Origin: Clostridium porci | GTDB taxonomy: Bacteria; Bacillota; Clostridia; Lachnospirales; Lachnospiraceae | NCBI RefSeq assembly: GCF_009696375.1 | Contig: NZ_VUMD01000017.1 | Coordinates: 1-64,000, forward strand | Length of the DNA: 64,000 bases | Direction: 5' to 3' | In this document: positions 25,902-32,712 of the stretch, one piece after another | Position numbering within the stretch: position 1 is the first letter of the stretch | Layout: each line of letters begins with the position of its first letter | The notes under the pieces: model-generated | Database searches by the model: none | The model's input: the letters and a program-made list of their open reading frames with translations, nothing else | Told to the model about the DNA's origin: nothing | Position numbers and translations under genes: made by a program

Positions 25902-26987
25902 ATGAAAAAGATGATCATGTTGCTGGCGACTATGTTCCTGTGCTTAGGATTGGTATTTACATCCTATGCGGATGTTGCATCCTCTTCCGATGCCACAGAA
26001 ATTACAGATTCATCAAGCGAAGAAAACGGCGAGACCGTTGACACACCGTCCAACGACACAGAATCAGATGCATCCAGTGACGGAACCGACACCAGTGTTC
26101 CGGATACCGATGATCAGGATTCTGAGATACCGGATAGTGGTAACCAGGGAAATCCTCCTGTAGATTCTACAGATGATAACACATTTGATACTTCTGACAA
26201 AGAAGTAGATGACAATGTGGACATGGATTTCGGAACAAGACCGGAAGAACCTGAGGTTCCAACCGAGCCGACTGAGCCGGAAGTGCCTACTGAGCCTATC
26301 GTACCGATCGAACCGACTGAACCAGAAGTTCCAACGGAACCAACGGAGCCGGAAGTACCGACTGAGCCAGAAGTACCGGAAGTGCCGGAAATTCCAGCAG
26401 AACCCGTAGTACCAGCAGAACCGGAAATTCCGACCATTCCTCCGACACCGGTAAAACCACATCGCCCGAGACCAGACCGCCCAACTCCGACACCGGAGCC
26501 GCCGGTTGTGATTGAGGTCGTTCCGGTTGAACCAGAGGAAGTCGAGCGAGTTATTGTGAATGTGCCGGTTGTAGAGGAACCGGTGGTTTCAAGAGTGATC
26601 GTAAACCATCCAGTAGAACTCCCGAAAACAGGAGATGAAGGCAATACGTTATCAGTATTGGTATTTATCAGCAGTTTAATCGGATTAGTGTTACTGATGA
26701 AACCTACGAACACTGTAGCTGCACTGGACAACCATGGCTCCACAAAGAACGGAATTACCAAAGTGATGGCAGTAAAGCCATCAATTGCAACTGAAATCCA
26801 GGAGGCTATCTTACTCCCAAGGGTTTCGCCAAGGCACTTAAGCGTTTGTGGATCACAGACGTATGTTTCAAGCAGAATCATGCAAGTGCCCAATCATGCT
26901 ATCAAAAGAAAAGTAGAGAGGCGTATGCCAAAAACCAGGTATATGTCGTCAAATGTATCAGGCAGGAGAAGTCGAAATAAGACGTAA
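25902..26987 (+). CDS. LPXTG surface protein with Glu-Pro-Thr repeats and anomalous C-terminal tail
   Basis: 361 aa from ATG 25902 (AAAGGAAAAC upstream). Signal peptide at 1-24. Residues 25-110 are Ser/Thr/Asp-rich; about 113-205 are repeats built on EPTEPEVP and EPEVPE units, a rigid wall-spanning stalk. LPKTG lies near residue 239 followed by a hydrophobic segment. A normal sorting signal ends within a few basic residues, but here the frame continues for about 97 residues of unrelated, basic sequence. This could be an indel near 26700 or a fusion to remnant DNA. In the next frame, 26801-26986 reads as a Lys/Cys-rich stretch without a start codon. Confidence 0.75.
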   Translation: MKKMIMLLATMFLCLGLVFTSYADVASSSDATEITDSSSEENGETVDTPSNDTESDASSDGTDTSVPDTDDQDSEIPDSGNQGNPPVDSTDDNTFDTSDKEVDDNVDMDFGTRPEEPEVPTEPTEPEVPTEPIVPIEPTEPEVPTEPTEPEVPTEPEVPEVPEIPAEPVVPAEPEIPTIPPTPVKPHRPRPDRPTPTPEPPVVIEVVPVEPEEVERVIVNVPVVEEPVVSRVIVNHPVELPKTGDEGNTLSVLVFISSLIGLVLLMKPTNTVAALDNHGSTKNGITKVMAVKPSIATEIQEAILLPRVSPRHLSVCGSQTYVSSRIMQVPNHAIKRKVERRMPKTRYMSSNVSGRRSRNKT

Positions 26988-27170
26988 CTGCCATTCCTTT
27001 CACGACACGGAAAAAATAGCGAAAAAAGCTAAGTGTAATGTGAAACAAGAATCATAGAAAAATTGAATATTGTTTGTGCAATCATTTGTGAGTTACTACA
27101 TACAGAAGAGCGTCTTAGCTCAATGTAATTAGTCTTTGTAAAACAATATCATTGAAATTGCGTGCATCAA
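26988..27170 (+). other. Non-coding stretch before a distant terminator
   Basis: About 180 nt of AT-rich sequence with no convincing ORF between the surface-protein stop and its terminator. Together with the abnormal tail upstream it may be the remnant of a deleted gene, or a long 3' UTR. No promoter is evident. The whole gene-free interval runs from 26988 to 27352 and otherwise contains the terminator, boxes and promoter listed next. Confidence 0.4.
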
Positions 27171-27199
27171 AGTCCTCCTTTTCCCGGAGGACTTTTTTT
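27171..27199 (+). terminator. Intrinsic terminator
   Basis: AGTCCTCC (27171-27178) pairs with GGAGGACT (27186-27193), then seven T. Confidence 0.92.
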
Positions 27200-27215
27200 G
27201 TGCCAAAATGAAAGT

Positions 27216-27300
27216 TTGCGGATAATGAAAACAATAAAAAAGGTGCATTTTTCATATCCGCAAGAATTGATCTTGCCAAAAATCCACCCATAATTATAAT
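27216..27300 (+). promoter_or_regulatory. Two TATCCGCAA boxes (inverted and direct) and composite promoter
   Basis: TTGCGGATAA at 27216-27225 (minus-oriented box), CATATCCGCAA at 27253-27263, then TTGCCA (27273-27278) 16 nt before TATAAT (27295-27300); the class B core CATAATT (27289-27295) overlaps it. Nearly identical to the parM leader at 19553-19605. Confidence 0.65.
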
Positions 27301-27352
27301 AGATAGAAAGGAATCAGATTCTTTCATCAAAAATTGAAAGGTGGATAAATAA

Positions 27353-28216
27353 ATGAAAAAGAAATTCTTAAAGATGATCAGTGTAGTTTGTGTATTTACG
27401 ATGTTTGCAACTTGTGTATACGCCGCACCAAAAGGTCCAAATATGGATCAGCCGCAGGCAAATGAAGCAGTAACCACGTTTACCAGAAGCAACCCTGAGA
27501 CCATGACTGCAACCGCAATCGTAGAGGAGTTATATCACAACATGGGTTCAACGGAACTGGTACGTTGCGCTAAGGATAACGCCGCTCTTTTAACTGGAGA
27601 AAAGGCAGTTGTCGATGACAGCGGTTATATGTTTATTGGAACTTATCAGGATTCCAGCGTCATGAACGATGTTGCATATCCGCTTGGCACTTCCCTGCAG
27701 GCAATCGGCGTACGCAGCGATGGAAAGTATGACGCACTGTTAGCGTACACAGATTACCCGACTGCTGAAAAAGCGGAAGCAAACAAAGCAGCACTCAATC
27801 TGCTTTACAATACCGCATGGGATCTGAAAGAGGCAACCGATTCCATGAATGATCGGGAGACTGTTTCTTACATTGCAAATTGGATCCACTCCAATCTTAC
27901 CTATAAAAGCGGCCTGGAGGGTCAGCCGGCAACCTGCTTAAGTAACAAAACTGCAGATTGCGACGGTTATGCAGCGCTGTTCCATGTATTCGCTACATTC
28001 TGTGATATTCCAACTATGGAGGTCGTCGGTACCTGGAGAGGCGGCGCCCATGGCTGGAACCGTGTATATATCGACGATGCATGGCTGAATGTGGATGCGA
28101 TTGCCAATAGAACACTGTTTACCGCAGAAGAAGCTGCTGCATCCCAGTATGTAGAGACTCCGTTTATGTTTGACAATCTGGAGAATGCAAAAAAGAGCGG
28201 CCATGTGATTCAGTAA
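27353..28216 (+). CDS. Secreted transglutaminase-like cysteine protease/peptidase
   Basis: 287 aa. Signal peptide at 1-24 (MKKKFLKMISVVCVFTMFA..). The catalytic triad of the transglutaminase-like fold is visible: Cys in TADCDGYAALF near 203, His in GAHGWNRVYI near 232 and Asp in AWLNVDA near 248. Secreted members act as peptidases or cross-linking enzymes at the cell surface. It has its own promoter and terminator. The unrelated-looking but same-superfamily gene at 59482 shows that the element carries two such enzymes. Confidence 0.83.
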   Translation: MKKKFLKMISVVCVFTMFATCVYAAPKGPNMDQPQANEAVTTFTRSNPETMTATAIVEELYHNMGSTELVRCAKDNAALLTGEKAVVDDSGYMFIGTYQDSSVMNDVAYPLGTSLQAIGVRSDGKYDALLAYTDYPTAEKAEANKAALNLLYNTAWDLKEATDSMNDRETVSYIANWIHSNLTYKSGLEGQPATCLSNKTADCDGYAALFHVFATFCDIPTMEVVGTWRGGAHGWNRVYIDDAWLNVDAIANRTLFTAEEAAASQYVETPFMFDNLENAKKSGHVIQ

Positions 28217-28224
28217 TAGAGATT

Positions 28225-28249
28225 AGCCCCACAAAGATGGGGCTTTTTC
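28225..28249 (+). terminator. Intrinsic terminator
   Basis: AGCCCCA-CAAAGA-TGGGGCT followed by TTTT. Confidence 0.88.
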
Positions 28250-28276
28250 TATGCATTTTTTGAGTGCAATCAAACA

Positions 28277-28363
28277 TTGCGGATAACAAAAGAGTGCTTC
28301 TTTTCTTCCATACACAGAAGAAAGGACAGAACGTCGTAAACCGAAACATGTCCATCCATAATT
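28277..28363 (+). promoter_or_regulatory. Inverted TATCCGCAA box and class B promoter core
   Basis: TTGCGGATAAC at 28277-28287 (minus-oriented) and CATAATT at 28357-28363, 26 nt before the next ATG. Confidence 0.6.
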
Positions 28364-28388
28364 AGAAAAAGATAAAGGAGGAACTGTT

Positions 28389-29984
28389 ATGGCCGTTCAA
28401 AATCAACCAAACAAAGGACCACGCCAGTACGAAGTAAGTGAAGCACAGAAACTGCAGTTTCGTACAGAGGCGGAGCGTATGTATGCACACCTGGATACCA
28501 AAGAGAAAGTCGATAAGGCATTGCAGCCGTTAGTGGCGCCGACACCGGTGGCACGTTTATGGCAATGGGCAAGACTACGTCTGGGATCTTTTTGGAATAT
28601 GGTGAAGGTAGCTACCATGTCTGTATTTTTAGGCAGAGCTGCCACCGACAAACGTCTCAGTGAAGGAAACCGAAACGCAGAAAAAGAGTCTGCAATCGCC
28701 GCCGCTAAGAAGGAAGCTCAAATTCAAGTGTTGGCTGCAAAGAAAGAACGATTTGAAAAAGGAACTCCTGAGAAAGAAAATCAGGAAAAAGAGACACAGG
28801 AAAAGGAACCGACACAAGAATCTGAAAAGGAAGCTCATCCAGAGAAAGAGGTAGAGCCAGAGGCTTCAAAACACGAGGAACCAGAAGCAGAAAACAAAAA
28901 GGATGCTGGTGAACAAGAGCAACCGAAAAATGAAACACCGGACATTCAGCTCATGAAACCAAACGAGAGTATTCTTTCCTTGCAGGTTGCTCAGATGACG
29001 GAAGCATATCAAAAGGGCTTCGCAGAGCTTGTGCAGAAAGAAACAGGTCTTTCCGCAGATCAGATTCAGGTCTTTAATGCTACCACAGAAAAAGGAAAAC
29101 CCTACATTCAAGTCAACATGGAAGTAAAGCCAGGAGTTTCCGTTACCACATGTCTTGATGATCGTGGCCGTTTTCTTGGAAAAGCAAGCATGATGAGCCA
29201 GGAAGAAAAACGCCTCCATGGTGATTTAAGAAAATTGTTGTTGTATTACACAGTCAAGGAATATGCCCCCGCCAAGGATAAAGAACTCTATAACCGAACC
29301 GGATATACCAAAGATGGTCAGGTCCTGCGTGCAGTAGAACATAACAAAAACACGATGCGTCCAGGTACGACGCTGACCAGACAGGATTTTGCACAGATCT
29401 TCCGGCAAGCGAATGAGAAAGGATATGTCAATAATTTTGATTTTGGTCACGTACTGAATATCCGCAAAGAAAACAACGCTTTAGTTGCATCCATCGATGG
29501 CAAAGCAGTAGATCTTTCTGAGGCAAAAGATTACAAAATTGCCGCTGATATTTTACACGGTCTCTATGTGTCTAAAATCGGGCAGGATTATGCGGCGATT
29601 GAAGAAGGAAAACAGGCACTACTGCAATCCGTGGAAGCATATAGGGTGGCACATGAGACAGAACACTCTCATGAAGAACCATCTGCAGAAAATACTCAAG
29701 GGGACGCAGAGGAATATGCAGATACCCAGCAGATGGGAGAGCGACATGCAGAAGAGGCGCCGGAAATTCCGGCACCAGAACAAGACTTTGTGGATCCGGA
29801 GTACACCAAAAACCTCAATACGCTTTTCCCGCCATATGAGATGGGCGATGGCGACGTATATACCGGCGTGAGCCAATTAGATTCAAATGGAAATCTGTTA
29901 CACGAAAGTCCAGAAGACAGCAAAGAACCAGTGTATGAAAATGAGCAGGAACAAGAGCACGATGCTTTAGAAACCGAAAGATAA
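28389..29984 (+). CDS. Unknown 531-aa protein with charged linkers
   Basis: No signal peptide. Residues 1-85 form a helical domain with a tryptophan-rich amphipathic stretch (ARLWQWARLRLGSFW near 55-70) that could sit on a membrane. Residues about 95-190 are Lys/Glu-rich and disordered. A folded domain follows (about 195-420), then an acidic tail (about 425-531). I recognise no family. It is preceded by a strong AAAGGAGG site and a class B promoter and followed by an unusual hairpin flanked by direct repeats. Similar domain-linker-domain design occurs in several unknown proteins here. Confidence 0.65.
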   Translation: MAVQNQPNKGPRQYEVSEAQKLQFRTEAERMYAHLDTKEKVDKALQPLVAPTPVARLWQWARLRLGSFWNMVKVATMSVFLGRAATDKRLSEGNRNAEKESAIAAAKKEAQIQVLAAKKERFEKGTPEKENQEKETQEKEPTQESEKEAHPEKEVEPEASKHEEPEAENKKDAGEQEQPKNETPDIQLMKPNESILSLQVAQMTEAYQKGFAELVQKETGLSADQIQVFNATTEKGKPYIQVNMEVKPGVSVTTCLDDRGRFLGKASMMSQEEKRLHGDLRKLLLYYTVKEYAPAKDKELYNRTGYTKDGQVLRAVEHNKNTMRPGTTLTRQDFAQIFRQANEKGYVNNFDFGHVLNIRKENNALVASIDGKAVDLSEAKDYKIAADILHGLYVSKIGQDYAAIEEGKQALLQSVEAYRVAHETEHSHEEPSAENTQGDAEEYADTQQMGERHAEEAPEIPAPEQDFVDPEYTKNLNTLFPPYEMGDGDVYTGVSQLDSNGNLLHESPEDSKEPVYENEQEQEHDALETER

Positions 29985-29985
29985 A

Positions 29986-30076
29986 CACCACTATAAATAG
30001 GAAACAAGAGCACAGGCATTGGTTTCAAAAACTTCGAAAAACCGATGCCTGTGTGTATATGATCGCACCACTATAA
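29986..30076 (+). repeat. Direct repeats CACCACTATAA flanking a long hairpin
   Basis: The 11-mer CACCACTATAA occurs at 29986-29996 and 30066-30076. Between them CACAGGCATTGGTTT (30011-30025) pairs with AAACCGATGCCTGTG (30039-30053) with one G.U and no following T tract. Each repeat contains a TATAA -10-like element, so this may be a duplicated promoter rather than a mobile remnant; the next gene has no CATAATT core. Confidence 0.6.
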
Positions 30077-30097
30077 CCTTAGAAGGAGGGAGATTTC

Positions 30098-30871
30098 ATG
30101 GCAGATTATCGCACATTGCAGGACTTGATTCGCAAAGACCAGTTACAGGAATTACGCACATCTCTGGAATTAAGAACAGGAATCAATAAAAACTTCATCC
30201 GTCTGGAATTGGATCAAAAAGAGCAGATCCGACTGTCATTTTCTGCGGATTTTTCTAAAACATCTCCGTACCGATATGGTGCTACGATTACACCAGATTG
30301 GACCGTATTGGAACCAACGGACTGTGCAAGAAACCTTGCCGAATGCCTCAGAGGATTTGGGGAACGAAATTCTTCTGAGCTTAACGAGATAGAAAGCCTG
30401 CTGCACCAGCAGACGAAGCAAGATCTAACAGAAGAATATTTCCCAAAATACAGTTATGCTGATTTGAAAACACAATTCGTACATACTTTGAATTGCTGTG
30501 CAATGAGCGAAGAAAGCCTGTCGTTTACAGTGCCATTCCATAACCACACCATTGAAATAAGCACAAATCCAGAGAAACATTTGATCGCATCTGTGACCTT
30601 AGATGGAAAAGAGGTATATGACATCGACAAGGGAGCGGTTGGTCACGATGGCATCGCAGATCTTTTATCCGTTGCATTGTGTGAAGATTTATATAAGGAA
30701 GGAATGTATGATTACGAACGAACGCTTCAGGACTTTGAGGACACATACGGCATTTCCCAATTAAGTGAAGAAGGAGCGTTCCATCAGGATATCAGCCCAG
30801 ACAGAGAAGTGAACTGGATGAACGACATCTTATTTGATCCCTTGGAGCAGAGCGGCGACTGGGATCGATAA
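30098..30871 (+). CDS. Unknown 257-aa protein
   Basis: Cytosolic, acidic overall (ends FDPLEQSGDWDR), mixed alpha/beta. No motif I can name. Start supported by AGAAGGAGGGAG. It follows the 531-aa protein on the same strand and is closed by a strong terminator; expression probably depends on the repeat region at 29986-30076. Confidence 0.6.
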   Translation: MADYRTLQDLIRKDQLQELRTSLELRTGINKNFIRLELDQKEQIRLSFSADFSKTSPYRYGATITPDWTVLEPTDCARNLAECLRGFGERNSSELNEIESLLHQQTKQDLTEEYFPKYSYADLKTQFVHTLNCCAMSEESLSFTVPFHNHTIEISTNPEKHLIASVTLDGKEVYDIDKGAVGHDGIADLLSVALCEDLYKEGMYDYERTLQDFEDTYGISQLSEEGAFHQDISPDREVNWMNDILFDPLEQSGDWDR

Positions 30872-30872
30872 C

Positions 30873-30899
30873 AAAAGAGCAGGGCGACCTGCTCTTTTT
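30873..30899 (+). terminator. Intrinsic terminator
   Basis: AAAAGAGCAGG-GCGA-CCTGCTCTTTT followed by T. Confidence 0.9.
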
Positions 30900-30921
30900 G
30901 CTATTTTTCAGAAAAATTCCA

Positions 30922-30928
30922 CATAATT
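30922..30928 (+). promoter_or_regulatory. Class B promoter core
   Basis: AAATTCCACATAATT, 29 nt before the next ATG. Confidence 0.6.
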
Positions 30929-30957
30929 AAGGAAAGAAAAGAAGGAGTGAAACAGCT

Positions 30958-31842
30958 ATGCAAGAAAAGATAAATGATACCGCAACGCAAACTGAAACAG
31001 TCATTGACTATAGCAAACACTTTGGATTCACTGAAGAAAAATCTCAGGATCCGGTTGAACTGTTAAAGACCAGGGCCATAGAAAAATTAAAGAAAATTGG
31101 AATTCCAAGCATTCCGGATATTTTGGACGCTTTGAAGGATAAGGATGATCAGGGCAATAACTTAACAATCGCAGAATTCCGGATCAATTACATGGATCTG
31201 GAAAAAGGTGAGGTAACACATGGAAAATCCATGTTTTTGACCATGGCCCCGCAAGTGTCCCTCGAAAAATCAGGTGCCTATAATACCGTGACCCTGCAAT
31301 TTCCTCATAAAAAGTCCGCAGAAATGAACCGGTTATGGTCCTTGCTATCTGATTACGGCGCCGAAATGGCTCAGTATGACGTGAGTACCGGGGAATTCCC
31401 ACTGATTGGATTAACGGTGCTTCCTATGACCTTAGGTGGCCAGTATGGTATGATAGCGACCGATCCGATTTTTTATCATCTGCAGCCCTCTTCGCCAATG
31501 GATCAGTATTGCGATCAAATCCGGTTATTGTTCGAACCGGAGGCAGTCATGTTTATGAGAAACGATTCGTTCAAGAGCGATGAGGTACTTGAAACGGTGA
31601 AGATGGAACTGGCTGCTGAAAGACTGAAAGAAGAGGCCTTGGTAAAGGCTCAGTTAGAGAAAGAAGAGTTCCAAAAGGAGCACGAAGCAGAAATCCAGTC
31701 CTACCTTGATCATAACAAATATGATAAGCGCGGCTTTAGAAGTTCCAAAGGCTCCGATGGCTCGTTTAAAACCCGTGAGCCATTTAAGGAAGGATTCCGC
31801 ACTTCTACACAAACAGAGCAAAAGCCAGACGAAGGCAAATAA
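30958..31842 (+). CDS. Unknown 294-aa protein
   Basis: No signal peptide or membrane span. Residues 40-205 form a mixed alpha/beta domain (IPSIPDILDALKDKDDQGNN, then a beta-rich stretch ending in PLIGLTVLPMTLGG). About 215-255 is a Lys/Glu-rich predicted coiled coil; the final 40 residues are basic and disordered (GFRSSKGSDGSFKTREPF). Family not recognised. The basic tail would suit nucleic-acid binding, which is only a guess. Confidence 0.6.
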   Translation: MQEKINDTATQTETVIDYSKHFGFTEEKSQDPVELLKTRAIEKLKKIGIPSIPDILDALKDKDDQGNNLTIAEFRINYMDLEKGEVTHGKSMFLTMAPQVSLEKSGAYNTVTLQFPHKKSAEMNRLWSLLSDYGAEMAQYDVSTGEFPLIGLTVLPMTLGGQYGMIATDPIFYHLQPSSPMDQYCDQIRLLFEPEAVMFMRNDSFKSDEVLETVKMELAAERLKEEALVKAQLEKEEFQKEHEAEIQSYLDHNKYDKRGFRSSKGSDGSFKTREPFKEGFRTSTQTEQKPDEGK

Positions 31843-31885
31843 ACGGTGCCGCATTATTTCCTGCGTGTCATGATATTTCTCTTCC

Positions 31886-31892
31886 CATAATT
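31886..31892 (+). promoter_or_regulatory. Class B promoter core
   Basis: TCTCTTCCCATAATT then GCACTGAAAA, 34 nt before the next ATG. Confidence 0.65.
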
Positions 31893-31926
31893 GCACTGAA
31901 AAGTAAAGGCATTCAAGGAGGAAACA

Positions 31927-32295
31927 ATGATGAACATGGAAGTATTGACGCGTATTACGCAGGTAACACTGGTACTGGCAGCCGGCATGTGCTTTGGAAA
32001 TATCGTATACACCGAACTCCAAAGCGACAGGGAGACACTGAGCAGCATCTTAGGCGGCGCTATTAGCCGCAGAAGACGTATTTACCGCATGGCAAAAACA
32101 ATTGCGGCAAACAGCAGACCCGATGTTGCTTCTGATGCAGCGGCGGCACATGATGTGTGCAACACAAAGGCAAAAGCATTAAGCCCACATCCGACCATCA
32201 CAATCCAAGCGACTGTGAAGCCGATAGAAGGCGGACGTCGTTTCTGTTGTTATGATCTGACCGAAGAGGGTTTTGTGGAGCATCGGAGCAAATGA
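31927..32295 (+). CDS. Small protein with N-terminal hydrophobic segment
   Basis: 122 aa. Residues about 10-28 (VTLVLAAGMCFGNIVY) are hydrophobic and could be a single membrane anchor, followed by an Arg-rich cytoplasmic-type segment (SRRRRIYRMAK). The last 40 residues may be a small beta domain. Function unknown. Its TGA overlaps the ATG of the next small gene. Confidence 0.6.
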   Translation: MMNMEVLTRITQVTLVLAAGMCFGNIVYTELQSDRETLSSILGGAISRRRRIYRMAKTIAANSRPDVASDAAAAHDVCNTKAKALSPHPTITIQATVKPIEGGRRFCCYDLTEEGFVEHRSK

Positions 32296-32465
32296 GAAAG
32301 CAAAAAGAGCCAAAGACATGGCTGGAACTGATCGGTACCATTGGTGAACGAAATGTGGATATGGCCAGAATCTATGGTAAGGGTATCCTTACCTATGAGG
32401 AACTGGTGACGTTAGTTCCACAGCCTGCGGCTGAAGCAATCAGACAATATTTCATCATGAATTAG
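32292..32465 (+). CDS. 57-aa helical protein, translationally coupled
   Basis: Reads MRKQKEPKTWLELIGTIGER onward to a TAG at 32463-32465, fully open and codon-like. It overlaps the upstream gene by four bases (ATGA), the usual mark of coupling. The ordered helical pattern and tight fit between the preceding gene and the terminator argue for a real gene. Function unknown. Confidence 0.6.
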   Translation: MRKQKEPKTWLELIGTIGERNVDMARIYGKGILTYEELVTLVPQPAAEAIRQYFIMN

Positions 32466-32492
32466 AAGACCTGGAAACGGGTCTTCTTTTTT
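32464..32492 (+). terminator. Intrinsic terminator
   Basis: AGAAGACC (32464-32471) pairs with GGTCTTCT (32480-32487), then a T run. Confidence 0.88.
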
Positions 32493-32517
32493 CTTTTTCA
32501 TTGGGAATATCCAATTC

Positions 32518-32583
32518 CATAATTTTAACGAAAACCATGAGGCATCGAGAGAAAACTGTATCAATCGATTACCTCTATTTTTT
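32518..32583 (+). promoter_or_regulatory. Class B promoter followed at once by a terminator-like hairpin (nrdD leader, part 1)
   Basis: CATAATT (32518-32524) in ATCCAATTCCATAATT then TTAACGAAAA. About 15 nt later GAGGCATCGA (32539-32548) can pair with TCGATTACCTC (32565-32575), followed by TATTTTTT. A transcript from this promoter would end after about 50 nt, giving a tiny RNA or an attenuator. Part of a 247-nt gene-free interval before nrdD. Confidence 0.55.
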
Positions 32584-32633
32584 ATGGATATGCGTGGTGA
32601 TTTTTTTTGAAGTTATCTTTATGAATCCCATCG

Positions 32634-32705
32634 CATAATTGCAACGACACAACATCATGTATGTGTTGCTGCAAAAAACACAACACATAGTAAAACATAG
32701 AGGAG
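32634..32705 (+). promoter_or_regulatory. Second class B promoter and competing leader hairpins of nrdD
   Basis: CATAATT at 32634-32640. Directly after it GCAACGACACA pairs with TGTGTTGCTGC (about 32641-32672, one mismatch). The same TGTGTTG can instead pair with CAACACA near 32689, so two exclusive folds precede the GAGGAGG site. No NrdR box was seen. Confidence 0.5.
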
Positions 32706-32712
32706 GAAAACT

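Noticed and set aside
26240-26420. CRISPR-like or tandem DNA repeat
   Set aside because: The periodicity encodes EPTEPEVP-type stalk repeats in frame with drifting codons; there are no spacers.
32493-32712. NrdR operator pair upstream of nrdD
   Set aside because: No tandem ACACTATATATAGTGT-like boxes are present in the leader.
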